From NCBI RefSeq assembly GCF_900112375.1, contig NZ_FOLS01000018.1:62001-126000 (forward strand): 64,000 nt of DNA, given 5' to 3'. A model generated the notes under the pieces. It was not told the origin of the DNA, ran no database searches, and saw nothing but the letters and a program-made list of their open reading frames with translations. How positions within the stretch are numbered: the stretch's first letter is position 1; the number at the start of each line of letters is the position of its first letter. Origin of the DNA: Pseudomonas citronellolis. Lineage in GTDB: Bacteria; Pseudomonadota; Gammaproteobacteria; Pseudomonadales; Pseudomonadaceae. The position numbers and the translations under genes are program-made. Below, one piece after another: positions 39,166-48,851 of the stretch.

Positions 39166-40053
39166 TCAACCCCGCGCCGCCCGACTCGCCGCCGGCGAGC
39201 GCGCCAGGTAGTCCAGGGCCTCCTGGGTGTTGGCCTCGTGGTCCGGGTGGTACCAGGGCTTGAAGTAGCGCAGGAAGCTGCCGGCCAGCGAGGCTCGCCG
39301 CGGCAGCAGGCCGCGCTTTTCGCTGTCGCGCCAGATGCGCCAGAAGGGCCGCGGCCTGCCCAGGCTCGGGTCCTGGCGGGCGAGGGTGCGGGTGCCGAAG
39401 GCGAACAGCCAGATGATCAGCGGCCAGACCACGAACATCCACAACTGGCGGCTGACGAAGCTGCCGCCCAGGTGCACGTGCAGGTCGTGGGCGACGTTGC
39501 GGTGCTCCACTTCCTCGGCGCCGTGCCAGCGGAACAGGTCCAGCAGCACCGGGTCGGAGCCGGCGCGGTCCAGCGCCTCGGCTTCCAGCACCCATTTGCC
39601 GAGCACACAGGTGAAGTGCTCGACCGCGGCGACAATGGCGCAGCGCTGGCCGATCCACCAGCGGCGCAGCCAGGGCGTTCTGTTGAACAACTGCAGCCCC
39701 AGCGGGGTGTCGCTGAGCAACTGTTCGAACAGGTAGTCCATGGCCTTCAGGTAGCGGCTGGAGTCGATGTTGTGCACCGTCAGGTAGCGCTCCACGGCGC
39801 CGGAGTGGGCGCGGGCGTGCATCGCTTCCTGGCGGATGAAGCCCTGTACGTCGTCGCGCATGCGCGCGTCCTTCACGAAGGGCAGCGCCTTGTTGTACAG
39901 GCGGCAGAACCACAGCTCGCCGGCCGGCAGCATCATGTGAATGACGTTGATGACGTGGGAGGCCTCGGCCTCGCCGGGGATCCAGTGCAGTGGCGAGGCG
40001 CTGTAGTCGAACTGCACCTTGCGTTGCACCAGGCGGTGATGATGGTCGGTCAT
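39166..40053 (-). CDS. Ferritin-like metal-dependent hydrolase family protein (PF10118 type)
   Basis: This 295-residue protein has helical iron-ligand motifs typical of a di-metal four-helix bundle: QEAMHARAH (about 95), AVEHFT (about 150) and HGAEEVEHRNVAHD (about 185), with a hydrophobic segment (about 205-225, MFVVWPLIIWLFAFG) suggesting membrane contact. Members are annotated 'metal-dependent hydrolase', but the ligand set resembles diiron oxygenases. It starts 9 bp after the fusion gene's stop, so they are an operon. ATG 40053 is the natural start. Confidence 0.8.
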   Translation of the reverse strand: MTDHHHRLVQRKVQFDYSASPLHWIPGEAEASHVINVIHMMLPAGELWFCRLYNKALPFVKDARMRDDVQGFIRQEAMHARAHSGAVERYLTVHNIDSSRYLKAMDYLFEQLLSDTPLGLQLFNRTPWLRRWWIGQRCAIVAAVEHFTCVLGKWVLEAEALDRAGSDPVLLDLFRWHGAEEVEHRNVAHDLHVHLGGSFVSRQLWMFVVWPLIIWLFAFGTRTLARQDPSLGRPRPFWRIWRDSEKRGLLPRRASLAGSFLRYFKPWYHPDHEANTQEALDYLARSPAASRAARG

Positions 40054-40061
40054 GGCGGGCC

Positions 40062-41837
40062 TCAGGAAGTCAGGTCGAAACGGGCCAACAGGCGCGACAG
40101 GCTGGGCAGCAGGCGCCACTGCCAGCGCGCCAGGTGCACCTCGGCGCCGGCGGCGACCACCGGCTGGTTGCGCTGCACGGCCTGGACGATCTTCTCGCCC
40201 ACCCTGTCCGGGCTCAGCCGGCGACGGCGGTAGAAGCGCTGCACCCTGGCGCGGCGGCGGGCCTGCTGCTCCTCGCTGAGGCCGGCGAAGCGGGTGGCCT
40301 GGACGATGCCGGTGTCGACGAAGCCGGGGCAGGCCGCGCTGACGCCGATGCCGTGCCCGGCCAGCTCGGCGCGCAGGCATTCGCTGAGCATCAGCACCGC
40401 CGCCTTGCTGGTGGCGTAGGCCGGGTAGTTGCGCGAGGGTGCGAAGGCCACGCCGGAGGCGACGTTGACCAGGTGCCCGGGCTTGCCGGCCTCGACCATC
40501 TGCCGGCCGAACAGGCGGCAGCCGTCGATGACGCTCCACAGGTTGACGCGCAGCAGGCGCTCCCAGTCCTGCGCGCTGGTGTCGAGCATGGCGCCGGCCA
40601 GGCCGATGCCGGCGTTGCTGACCACCACGTCGGGCACGCCCAGGCTGCTTTTCACCCAGGTGGCGAAGCGTTCCATGGCGGCGCTGTCGCCGACGTCCAC
40701 GCAATAGCTGAAGGCCGTGGCGCCAAGGCTGCGGGCCTGGGCGGCGCTGGCTTCGGCGGCGGCCGGGTCGATGTCCGCGGCGAGCACGCTGGCGCCCTGT
40801 TCGGCGAAGCGCAGCAGCGTGGAACGGCCGATGCCGCCGCCGGCGCCGGTGACCACCACCAGCTTGCCGGCGAAGGGCCCGGCGCCGGGTTTCTGCTGAG
40901 CGCGCTGCAGCGGTTGGCTGGCCTCGCCGCCGTCGATGTGGCGGGCGAATTCGTCGATCCAGCCGGCCAGCTGCTCCGGCTTGGCGAGCAGTTGCCAGTG
41001 CCCGGCGGCCACCTCGCGGCGCCACAGTCGCGGCGCCCATAGCGAAAGCTGCTGGAACAGCTGCTGGCCGACGTAGCGGTCGCGGGTCGGCACCACCAGT
41101 TGCACCGGCACCTCGGTATGGCGCTTGCGCGGCTTGAAGACCGAACCGATGAAGTTGGCCCGGTACAGCTTCACGCCGTGCTCGCCGTCGCTGGCCTGGT
41201 GCGGGTTGCGCCCGGGGTTGCGGATACCCTCGACCTTGCGCAGGTATTGCGGCCACAGGCGCGCGGCGCCCAGGCGCCAGGACAGCGCCGGCAGTAGCGG
41301 CAGGTGGAAGTAGTAGATGTACCAGGAGTGCAGCAGCTGGCTGAGCACCTGCAGCAGCGCGGCCGGACGCCTGCGCCGCAGGCGGTCGCGCATCCAGTGG
41401 CCGACGTGGTCCAGGCAGGGCCCGGAGATGCTGGTGTAGGAGGCGATGCGCTGGCGCAGCGCCGGGTCGGTGACGCTCTCCCAGGTCTGGATCGAGCCCC
41501 AGTCGTGGGCCACCAGGTGCACCGCGCGTTCGGGGCTGACGGCGTCGAGCACGGCTTTCAGGTCCTGGCTGAGCAGTTCCAGGCGGTAGTCGCGGGTGCG
41601 CCGTGGTTTGTCCGAGGCGCCGGCGCCGCGCACGTCGTAGGCCACCACCTGGTAGCGGCCGAGCAGGCGGGCGATCAGCGGCAGCCAGACCTCGTGGTTG
41701 TCCGGGTAGCCGTGGACGAACAGCAGCATCGGCTTGTTCGCATCGCCCCAGCGGTACACCGCCAGGCGCACCGCGCCGGATTGCACGTCGAGGCGTTCGG
41801 CCGGCGGCAGGCCGGGGTTCTCGAGCATGGCGTTCAT
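40062..41837 (-). CDS. Fused alpha/beta-hydrolase and short-chain dehydrogenase (EphD-like)
   Basis: This 591-residue protein joins two enzymes. The N-terminal alpha/beta-hydrolase (about 15-290) has an HGYPD oxyanion motif and nucleophile elbow AHDWGS with Asp, as in epoxide hydrolases. The C-terminal SDR domain (about 318-560) has the NAD(P) motif [11 protein letters not shown] (VSNAGIG) and catalytic YATSK. The length and order match mycobacterial EphD (Rv2214c), which works in mycolic-acid-linked chemistry. Here an epoxide or alcohol of a fatty acid is a possible substrate. Operon with the ferritin-like gene. Confidence 0.85.
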   Translation of the reverse strand: MNAMLENPGLPPAERLDVQSGAVRLAVYRWGDANKPMLLFVHGYPDNHEVWLPLIARLLGRYQVVAYDVRGAGASDKPRRTRDYRLELLSQDLKAVLDAVSPERAVHLVAHDWGSIQTWESVTDPALRQRIASYTSISGPCLDHVGHWMRDRLRRRRPAALLQVLSQLLHSWYIYYFHLPLLPALSWRLGAARLWPQYLRKVEGIRNPGRNPHQASDGEHGVKLYRANFIGSVFKPRKRHTEVPVQLVVPTRDRYVGQQLFQQLSLWAPRLWRREVAAGHWQLLAKPEQLAGWIDEFARHIDGGEASQPLQRAQQKPGAGPFAGKLVVVTGAGGGIGRSTLLRFAEQGASVLAADIDPAAAEASAAQARSLGATAFSYCVDVGDSAAMERFATWVKSSLGVPDVVVSNAGIGLAGAMLDTSAQDWERLLRVNLWSVIDGCRLFGRQMVEAGKPGHLVNVASGVAFAPSRNYPAYATSKAAVLMLSECLRAELAGHGIGVSAACPGFVDTGIVQATRFAGLSEEQQARRRARVQRFYRRRRLSPDRVGEKIVQAVQRNQPVVAAGAEVHLARWQWRLLPSLSRLLARFDLTS

Positions 41838-41931
41838 GCGGCCTCCCGTGGCAGCGGCGGGAGCGGATGGGCGGACGGGGTGCCTCGGGGCATGACGTTC
41901 TCCAGGCCATTGTTGTTGTACGGAGCGACCA

Positions 41932-41949
41932 TGACATTGGTCGATGTCA
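41932..41949. promoter_or_regulatory. 6-bp inverted repeat upstream of the EphD-like operon
   Basis: TGACAT-TGGTCG-ATGTCA is a perfect inverted repeat about 95 bp upstream of the fusion gene and about 230 bp from the divergent MerR gene. It is a candidate operator. Nothing else is evident in the 41838-42177 gap. Confidence 0.4.
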
Positions 41950-42177
41950 CGATGGATGCTGACCCATTCGCCCCGCCCGCGCCATGCCCAGCGGCGCTGT
42001 TACCAATGCGGGCAGCGGCGCGCAGCCCAGTCGCCATGCGGGTTTGGCAGAAAGGGCAGGGTACGCGGGGCGATGAAGTCCCGCCTTTGGTTGGGCGTTG
42101 TGACGGGCTTCGCAAGCGCTTGCGTATCGATGCCTTGCGGTTGTGGCCGGCGCCGGGCGCTGGCTATGATCGCCGCC

Positions 42178-42996
42178 ATGAGCACGCCCCTGAGCCTTCT
42201 GCAGCGCCTGCTCCAGCGCCCCGAGCAAAGCCCGGCGGAGATGGAGGACGAGCGCGAATTCAGCGTCGACGAGCTGGCCCGCGAGGCCGGCAGCACGGTG
42301 CGCAACATCCGCGCCTACCAGGACCGCGGCCTGCTGCCGCCGCCCGAGCGGCGCGGCCGCAGCGGCGTGTACTTCGCCAGCCACCTGCGCCGCCTGCGCC
42401 TGATCGGCGGCCTGCTGGAGCGCGGCTACGGCCTGTCGAACATCAAGGAGCTGCTGGAAAGCTGGGAGCGCGGCCACGACCTCGACCACGTGCTGGGCCT
42501 GGACCAGGCCATCCTCGGCGCCTGGAACCTGGAGACGCCGGGGCAGATCGGCTTCGACGAACTGCAGGCGATCTTCGGCGACGAACTCGACGACGAGGTC
42601 ATCGACCGCGCCCTGCAGCAGGGTCTGCTGCAATTCGACGGCGAGCGCATCAGCATCCCCAGCCCGCGGCTGTTCAACGCCGGCGTCGAGCTGTACCGCT
42701 CGGGCATTCCCCTGGCCGCGCTGCTGGAGCACCTGGCGGTGCTGCGCGGCGACACCGAGCACCTGGCCGCCGGCATCGTGCGCCTGGTGGTCACCCACCT
42801 GGTGGACAAGCGCGGCGCCGAGCTGCTGCCCGGCGCGGCCGACCTGGAGCAACTGGCCGAGGTGTTCATGCGCCTGCGTCCGCTGGCCGAGCAGGTGGTG
42901 CTGGTGGAGCTGGCGCGGGGCCTGAAGCGGTCGGCCAACGAGATGCTCGGCGAGCGCGTGGAGGAGATCCTCCGCCAGTTCGAGCAGCCGCGCTGA
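42178..42996 (+). CDS. MerR-family transcriptional regulator
   Basis: This 272-residue regulator has a MerR helix-turn-helix and wing (about 25-95, EFSVDELAREAGSTVRNIRAYQDRGLLPPP), a helical linker, and a long C-terminal domain (about 110-270) without recognisable metal-binding cysteines. It is divergent from the EphD-like operon and may control it. An in-frame ATG at 42166 would add four residues. Confidence 0.85.
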   Translation: MSTPLSLLQRLLQRPEQSPAEMEDEREFSVDELAREAGSTVRNIRAYQDRGLLPPPERRGRSGVYFASHLRRLRLIGGLLERGYGLSNIKELLESWERGHDLDHVLGLDQAILGAWNLETPGQIGFDELQAIFGDELDDEVIDRALQQGLLQFDGERISIPSPRLFNAGVELYRSGIPLAALLEHLAVLRGDTEHLAAGIVRLVVTHLVDKRGAELLPGAADLEQLAEVFMRLRPLAEQVVLVELARGLKRSANEMLGERVEEILRQFEQPR

Positions 42997-43019
42997 CGCC
43001 ACTTCTGCAAGGTGCTTTT

Positions 43020-43092
43020 CGTAGGATGGGTTGAGCTTGCGAAACCCATGCTGCCAGGGTGATGGGTATCGCTTCGCTCCACCCATCCTACG
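43020..43092. repeat. CGTAGGATGG-type inverted repeat (type E)
   Basis: CGTAGGATGGGTTGAGCTTG... pairs with ...GCTCCACCCATCCTACG, a hairpin between the convergent MerR and MgtC-family genes, where it may serve as a bidirectional 3' end. Confidence 0.75.
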
Positions 43093-43128
43093 GGCGTTGT
43101 GTTTGCCGGCGGCATCGGCTCGCCTGAG

Positions 43129-44388
43129 TTATACGATGAGCAGCGTCAGCGCCCCCGCGGCGAGGCCGGCGACCATCACCGGTACGCAGCGCAGGGCCAG
43201 CCGGGCGCCGCCGACCAGGGCGATCAGAGCGGCCTTGACCAGGCTGTTGCTGACCACGGCGAGGACGATGCCTTGCCCGGCCACTTCGGCGTCCAGCCCG
43301 CCCAGGGCGTTGCTGGCCAGGGACAAGGTGATGGCGTCGACGTCGGCCAGGCCCGAGAGCAGCGCCACCAGGTACACGCCGACGTCGCCCAGGTAGCGGT
43401 GCCCGGCCTCGACCAGGAACAGGATCAGCGCCAGCAGGGCAGCGAAGCGCAGGGCCGGGCCCAGTTCGAAGGGGTTCTTCAGCGGCGGTTCGCTGGTGGC
43501 GGGCGTCTCGTCCCGGCTGGCGCGCTGCCAATACAGCAGCGCGCCGCCGGCATAGACCAGGGTGGCGACGATCAGCGGCGGCAGCAGGTCCGGCAGCAGC
43601 TCGACGTTGACCAGGCCGACCTCCAGGGCCACCCGCGGGAACATCAGCGCCGAGGTGGCCAGCAGGCCGGCGGCCAGCAGCGGTTGCAGGCGGCGTTGCC
43701 CGTGCATGCCGGCGAGGGTGAGGGTCATCGCCGTGGACGACACCAGGCCGCCGAGCAGCGCGGTGATCAGCAGGCCGTGGCGGGTGCCGGTGAGGCGCAC
43801 GGCGACGTAGGCGGCGAAGCCCAGGCCGGCGATCAGCACCACCATCCACCAGCTGGCGTAGGGGTTGAACACCTGCCAGGGACCGTAGCCCTGGTTGGGC
43901 AGCACCGGCAGCATCACCACCGAGATGAACAGCAGCTTGAAGGCCGCCGAGAGTTCGCGGGCGTCCAGGTGCTTCAGCGCGGCATGCAGGGATTCCTTCA
44001 GGCTCAGCAGCAGCGCCACCACCACGCCGCCGCCGGCGGCCAGCAGGCGGCTGTCGGCCACGGCCAGGCTACCCAGCAGGAAGGTGGCGAGCAGGGCGAC
44101 CTCGCTGGTCATGCCCTGGTCGCCGCTGCGGCCCACGTCGGCCAGGTAGCCGGCCACGGCCAGCAGGCCCACCAGCAGCGCCATCACCGCCCAGGCCCAG
44201 ACGCCGAAGTGCCCGGCCAGCAGCGCGCTCAAGCCGCCCAGCAGGCCGGCCAGGGTGAAGGTGCGGATGCCGGCGACCTGGCGGATGTCCTCGAAGTCGC
44301 GCTCGCGCCAGCCGCGCTCGGTGCCGACCAGCAGGCCGATGGCCAGGGCGGTGGTGAGGTCGAGGACGAGTTCCATGTGGTCCAGCAT
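43129..44388 (-). CDS. MgtC/SapB-family membrane protein with DUF4010 domain
   Basis: This 419-residue inner-membrane protein has an N-terminal MgtC/SapB domain (about 5-145, with IGLLVGTERGWRER and the IRTFTLAGLLGG segment) and a C-terminal DUF4010 domain (about 180-410) of further transmembrane helices. The fused form is widespread; function is unknown beyond links to magnesium and membrane potential. An in-frame ATG at 44376 (MELVLDL) is an alternative start. Confidence 0.85.
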   Translation of the reverse strand: MLDHMELVLDLTTALAIGLLVGTERGWRERDFEDIRQVAGIRTFTLAGLLGGLSALLAGHFGVWAWAVMALLVGLLAVAGYLADVGRSGDQGMTSEVALLATFLLGSLAVADSRLLAAGGGVVVALLLSLKESLHAALKHLDARELSAAFKLLFISVVMLPVLPNQGYGPWQVFNPYASWWMVVLIAGLGFAAYVAVRLTGTRHGLLITALLGGLVSSTAMTLTLAGMHGQRRLQPLLAAGLLATSALMFPRVALEVGLVNVELLPDLLPPLIVATLVYAGGALLYWQRASRDETPATSEPPLKNPFELGPALRFAALLALILFLVEAGHRYLGDVGVYLVALLSGLADVDAITLSLASNALGGLDAEVAGQGIVLAVVSNSLVKAALIALVGGARLALRCVPVMVAGLAAGALTLLIV

Positions 44389-44535
44389 CGCGGGGCGGCT
44401 CCGTGCGGGGATGCTGGGAGTCTAGAAGCTGACGGCGTGGAGGGGGTGTTCCAGGTCAAGGCGGGGGATTTCATTCGTGATTCGCGGCGGGACGTCCGGC
44501 TATCGCGGACAAGGTTCCGGTGGGCATGGCTTCTC

Positions 44536-44820
44536 GTAGGAGCGAGCTCGCTCGCGAACAGACTCCGCTGCGGGGCTCATTCGCGAGCAAGAACTAGGCG
44601 TCCCCCTCGATCCTACGAAGAGCGCCCCGGCGCGGCCGGCAAGACAGATGCTCCTACGAGGGAATGCCATGCCTCTCCATGGGCTGTAGGAGCGGGCCCT
44701 GCCCGTGATTCGCGCGCAGGGCGCGCTCCTACAAGGGAATGGCGTGGCTGGGGTGGCGTAGGAGCGGATCTCATCCGCGAATCGCGCCGGTGGTTCCGGC
44801 TATCGCGAACAAGGTCCTAC
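44536..44820. repeat. REP cluster (broken type A, then types B and C)
   Basis: A type A unit whose second arm is interrupted (44536-44616) is followed by a B+C composite (44686-44732 and 44758-44820). The composite is the same pair that is tandemly repeated at 50288-50880. No gene is evident in 44389-45123. Confidence 0.8.
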
Positions 44821-44842
44821 CCCCTCCGGCAGGCACAAGACC

Positions 44843-45116
44843 CGTAGGATGGTGTTGAGCGAAGCGATACCCATCAGCGCAACCGCATGGGTTTCGCAAG
44901 CTCAACCCATCCTACGAAAAGCACTCTGGTGCGGCTTGCAAGACAGTTGCTCCTACGGGGGAGGAATACCGTGCCTCCCGGAACCGTAGGGCGGATAACC
45001 GTTCGCGGTTATCCGCCGATACACCGGGGTCACAGCCAACGCCAAGGTCAACCCCGGAGCCGCCGGCAAGCAAGGCCAGGCGGCGGATAACGCCGTAGGC
45101 GTTATGCGCCCTACGA
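44843..45116. repeat. Type E hairpin and type D inverted pair
   Basis: A type E unit (44843-44916) nearly identical to 24479-24551 is followed by type D arms facing each other (44985-45017 and about 45083-45116). The second arm reads GCGGATAACGCCGTAGGCGT. They end 8 bp from the kinase stop. Confidence 0.75.
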
Positions 45117-45123
45117 CGTCCGC

Positions 45124-48100
45124 TCAGCGCAAGCTCAGGTGCCGGCTCAGCAGTGCCCGTAGCGCCGCCGGTTTCACCGGCTTGGCGAGGAATTCCAGGC
45201 CGGCGGCGTGGATCTGCGCCACCAGCTCGGGGCGGGCGTCGGCGCTGATCACCACGCCGGGCACCGGTTCGCCCAGGCGCGTGCGCAGCCAGGCCATCAG
45301 TTCGGCGCCGGTCTCGCCGTTGTCCAGGTGGTAGTCGATCAGCGCCAGTTCCGGGCGCGCGTCGCTGTCCAGCAGCTGCTCGCACTCGGCCTTGCTGCGC
45401 GCGGTGAGCACGCGGCAGCCCCAGCGGCTGAGCAGGCTGTTCATGCCGACCAGGATGCTGTCCTCGTTGTCCACGCACAGCACCTGGGCGCCGTTCAGCT
45501 CGGTGGGCACCTCGGCCTTGTGGCCGTTGAGCTCGGCCGGCGCCGGCTGCCGCGCCAGCGGCACGCTGACGCTGAACACGCTGCCCTTGCCCGGCCAGGA
45601 GCGCACCTGCAGGCGGTGGCCGAGCACCTTGCACAGCCGGTCGGCGATCGCCAGGCCCAGGCCCAGGCCCTTCTCGGCGCGGGTCTGGTGGCTGTCCAGG
45701 CGCTTGAATTCCTCGAAGATCACGCTGAGCTTGTCCTCGGGGATGCCCGGGCCGCGGTCCCACACCTCCAGGCGCAGGTGCCCGTCCTCGCGGCGCACGC
45801 CCAGCAGCACGCGGCCCTTGGCGTAGCGGAAGGCGTTGGTCAGGAAGTTCTGCAGCACCCGGCGCAGCAGCTTGATGTCGCTGTCCACCCGCAGCTTGCT
45901 GCCGCGCAGGTGGAAGTCGATGCCCTGTTCCTGGGCCAGGGCGCGGAACTCGGCGCCCAGCGGGTCGAGCAGGGCGCTGAGCGGGAAGGCCGCGCGCTCG
46001 GCGCTGACGCGGCCGCTTTCCAGGCGCGAGATGTCCAGCAGGTCGGTGATCAGGTCCTCGGCCGAACGCAGCGAGGAGTCCAGGTGGCGCACCAGGTCGC
46101 TGGCCTCGCCGGGCAGCTCGCTCTGGGCCAGCGCCGCGGAGAACAGCCGCGCGGCGTTCAGCGGCTGCATCAGGTCGTGGCTGACCGCGGCGAGGAAACG
46201 CGTCTTCGACTGGTTGGCGGCCTCGGCGGTGCCCTTGGCCTCGGTCAGCGCCTGGTTCAGCTGCGAAAGCTCCAGGGTGCGTGCCTCGACGCGCTGTTCC
46301 AGGCTCTCGTTGGCTTCCTTGAGGCCGTGCTCGGCGTCGCGGAACGCGGTGATGTCGGTGAAGCTCATGACGAAGCCGCCGCCGGGCATGGGGTTGCCGA
46401 TCAGTTCGATGACGCGGCCGTTGGGGAACAGCCGCTCGGAGGTGTGCGGGGTGCCCTGGCGCATCCAGTACAGGCGCTTGGCCACGTGCAGGTCGGGGTC
46501 GCCGGGGCCGCACAGGCCGCGTTCGGCGTTGTAGCGGATGATGTCGGCGATCGGCCGGCCGACGTGGATCAGCCCGTCGGGGTAGTCGAACAGCTCGATG
46601 TAGCGGTGGTTCCAGGCCACCAGGCGCAGCGACTGGTCGACCACGCTGATGCCCTGGGTGATGTTCTCGATGGCACCCTGCAGCAGGGCGCGGTTGAATT
46701 GCAGCACCTCGGAGGCTTCGTCGGCGATCTTCACCACGTCCTCCACCTGCATCTCGCGGCCTTCGATGGCGGCCTTCACCACCGCGCGCGCCGAGGAGGC
46801 GCCGAGCACGCCGGCGAGCAGGCGCTCGGTGTGGGCGATCCACTCGTCGTTGGCGTTCTGGCTGGGCACGAAGCCCTTGCCCTGGCGGTAGGCGAAGCGG
46901 ATGAAGCTCTGCCGCGCGCGCTCCTCGCCGACGAAGCGCGCGGCGAGCATCAGCAGGTCTTCCAGTTGCACCGCCAGCATCGAGCGCGAGCTGAGGCGCT
47001 GGGAGATTTCCTGGCCGATGAAGCGGCTGGCCTGCCAGTGCTCGGAGACGCGGGTGCGGGAGAACACCGAGACCAGGCCGAACAGGGCGAAGTTGCCGAT
47101 CAGCGAGAGCAGTACGCCGAGGGTCAGCGGCTCGATGTTGATGCCGAAGGGGTGGGCGGCCAGCCAGGTCAGCCCGGGGAAGTGTTCCAGCGGCCAGCCC
47201 AGGCTGCGGGCGATCACCGGCAGCACCAGGGTGTAGGCCCAGAGCGCGGCGCCGGCGGCCAGGCCGGCGAACACGCCGCGGCGGTTGGCCTGCTTCCAGT
47301 ACAGCGCGCCGATCATCGCCGGGCCCAGCTGGGCGATGGCGGCGAAGGCGATCTGGCCGATGGTCGCCAGGCTCGCGGTGGAGCCCAGCAGGCGGTAGCT
47401 GACGTAGGCCAGCAGGAGGATCAGCGCGATGCTCACCCGGCGCACGGTCAGCAGCCAGTGGCGGAACACCTCGAACGGCTGCTCGGCGTCGGTGCCCTTG
47501 CGGCGCAGCAGCCAGGGCAGCAGCATGTCGTTGGAGACCATGGTGGACAGCGCCACGCTGGCCACGATGACCATGCCGGTGGCCGCCGAGGCGCCGCCGA
47601 TGAAGGCCAGCAGCGCCAGCGCCGGGTGAGACTCGGCCAGCGGCAGGCTGATCACGAAGGAGTCGGGGATGACCCCGGCCGGCAACTGCAGCTGCCCGGC
47701 CAGGGCGATGGGCACCACGAACAGCGCGGCCAGCACCAGGTAGGCGGGGAACACCCAGCGCGCCAGGTTGAGGTCGCGCGGCTCGATGTTCTCCACCACC
47801 AGCACGTGGAACTGCCGCGGCAGGCACATGATGGCGGTCATGGCCACGCCGGTCTGCAGCAGCATGGCCGGCCAGTGCACGGTCTCCTGCCAGTACTCGG
47901 CCAGTTGCGGGGCGTCGCGGGCCCTGTCGAACAGGTCGCCGAAGCCGTCGTAGAGGCCGAAGGTGACGAAGATGCCCACGGCGAGGAAGGCGGTGAGCTT
48001 GACCAGCGACTCGAAGGCGATGGCCAGCACCATGCCGCGGTGGTGCTCGGTGACGTCCAGGCTGCGGGTGCCGAAGACGATGGTGAACAGCGCCAGCACC

Positions 48101-48600
48101 AGCGAGACGATCAGCGCCGTGTCCTGGGCGCGGCTGCCGCCGGAGTCGGCGCCGGCGCCGATCAGGAGGTTCACGCCCAGGACGATGCCCTTGAGCTGCA
48201 GGGCGATGTAGGGCAGCACGCAGACCACGCAGATCAGCGCCACCACCACCGCCAGGGCCTGGGACTTGCCGTAGCGCGCGGCGATGAAGTCGGCGATGGA
48301 GGTGATGTTCTCCTGCTTGCTGATCATGATCATCTTCTGCAGCACCCAGGGCGCGAAGAGCATCAGCAACACCGGGCCGAGGTAGATCGGCAGGAATGAC
48401 CAGAGCTGGCCGGCGGCCTGGCCGACGGCGCCGAAGAAGGTCCAGCTGGTGCAGTACACCGCCAGCGACAGGCTGTAGACCCAGGCGCGCAGGCGCGGCG
48501 ACAGGGGCGCGCGGCGGCGGTCGCCATAGAAGGCGATGGCGAACAGGATGGCCATGTAGAGAAGGGCGACCGTGGCGATCAGCCCACTGGACAACGACAT
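45124..48600 (-). CDS. mxtR: Hybrid sensor kinase with sodium/solute-symporter domain (MxtR/CrbS-like)
   Basis: This 1158-residue protein has an N-terminal SSS-family transporter-like domain (about 1-500, 12-13 helices), a PAS region (about 640-740), a HisKA domain with phospho-accepting His808 (AVSHDLMQP), an HATPase domain (DRGPGIPEDK, GLGLGLAIADRL) and a C-terminal receiver with Asp1089 (ALIDYHLD). Length and layout fit PA3271 (MxtR; CrbS in other species), which with a LuxR-type regulator (ErdR/CrbR) controls acetate use. The response regulator is not adjacent. ATG 48600 is chosen because the frame upstream to 48804 has no transporter similarity. Confidence 0.88.
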   Translation of the reverse strand: MSLSSGLIATVALLYMAILFAIAFYGDRRRAPLSPRLRAWVYSLSLAVYCTSWTFFGAVGQAAGQLWSFLPIYLGPVLLMLFAPWVLQKMIMISKQENITSIADFIAARYGKSQALAVVVALICVVCVLPYIALQLKGIVLGVNLLIGAGADSGGSRAQDTALIVSLVLALFTIVFGTRSLDVTEHHRGMVLAIAFESLVKLTAFLAVGIFVTFGLYDGFGDLFDRARDAPQLAEYWQETVHWPAMLLQTGVAMTAIMCLPRQFHVLVVENIEPRDLNLARWVFPAYLVLAALFVVPIALAGQLQLPAGVIPDSFVISLPLAESHPALALLAFIGGASAATGMVIVASVALSTMVSNDMLLPWLLRRKGTDAEQPFEVFRHWLLTVRRVSIALILLLAYVSYRLLGSTASLATIGQIAFAAIAQLGPAMIGALYWKQANRRGVFAGLAAGAALWAYTLVLPVIARSLGWPLEHFPGLTWLAAHPFGINIEPLTLGVLLSLIGNFALFGLVSVFSRTRVSEHWQASRFIGQEISQRLSSRSMLAVQLEDLLMLAARFVGEERARQSFIRFAYRQGKGFVPSQNANDEWIAHTERLLAGVLGASSARAVVKAAIEGREMQVEDVVKIADEASEVLQFNRALLQGAIENITQGISVVDQSLRLVAWNHRYIELFDYPDGLIHVGRPIADIIRYNAERGLCGPGDPDLHVAKRLYWMRQGTPHTSERLFPNGRVIELIGNPMPGGGFVMSFTDITAFRDAEHGLKEANESLEQRVEARTLELSQLNQALTEAKGTAEAANQSKTRFLAAVSHDLMQPLNAARLFSAALAQSELPGEASDLVRHLDSSLRSAEDLITDLLDISRLESGRVSAERAAFPLSALLDPLGAEFRALAQEQGIDFHLRGSKLRVDSDIKLLRRVLQNFLTNAFRYAKGRVLLGVRREDGHLRLEVWDRGPGIPEDKLSVIFEEFKRLDSHQTRAEKGLGLGLAIADRLCKVLGHRLQVRSWPGKGSVFSVSVPLARQPAPAELNGHKAEVPTELNGAQVLCVDNEDSILVGMNSLLSRWGCRVLTARSKAECEQLLDSDARPELALIDYHLDNGETGAELMAWLRTRLGEPVPGVVISADARPELVAQIHAAGLEFLAKPVKPAALRALLSRHLSLR

Positions 48601-48851
48601 GCGAACTCCGACAAATCGACTCGCTCCCCCGCAGGAGCTGCTGGGATGCAGTTTCGCACCAAAGTCCGATGCTGTCAGAACCCCTGCGACCAAGGTCTCA
48701 GAGGCCGCTTGCCGCAGTGGGAAAGCGCTGGTAGCTTTGCCGGCCTTTTCGCCCGGGGCCCGTCCGTCGCGCCCTGGCGCCGCTGTGGCACTATTGCCGG
48801 GCACCGGGTTCCGATAGGAGCCGGCGGAAAGTCGAGGTACGAGGAGGGGCC

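Noticed and set aside
45208-48399. 1063-codon plus-strand frame opposite the hybrid kinase
   Set aside because: Antisense shadow, His/Gln/Val-biased, with no recognisable domain; the minus strand encodes a complete kinase.
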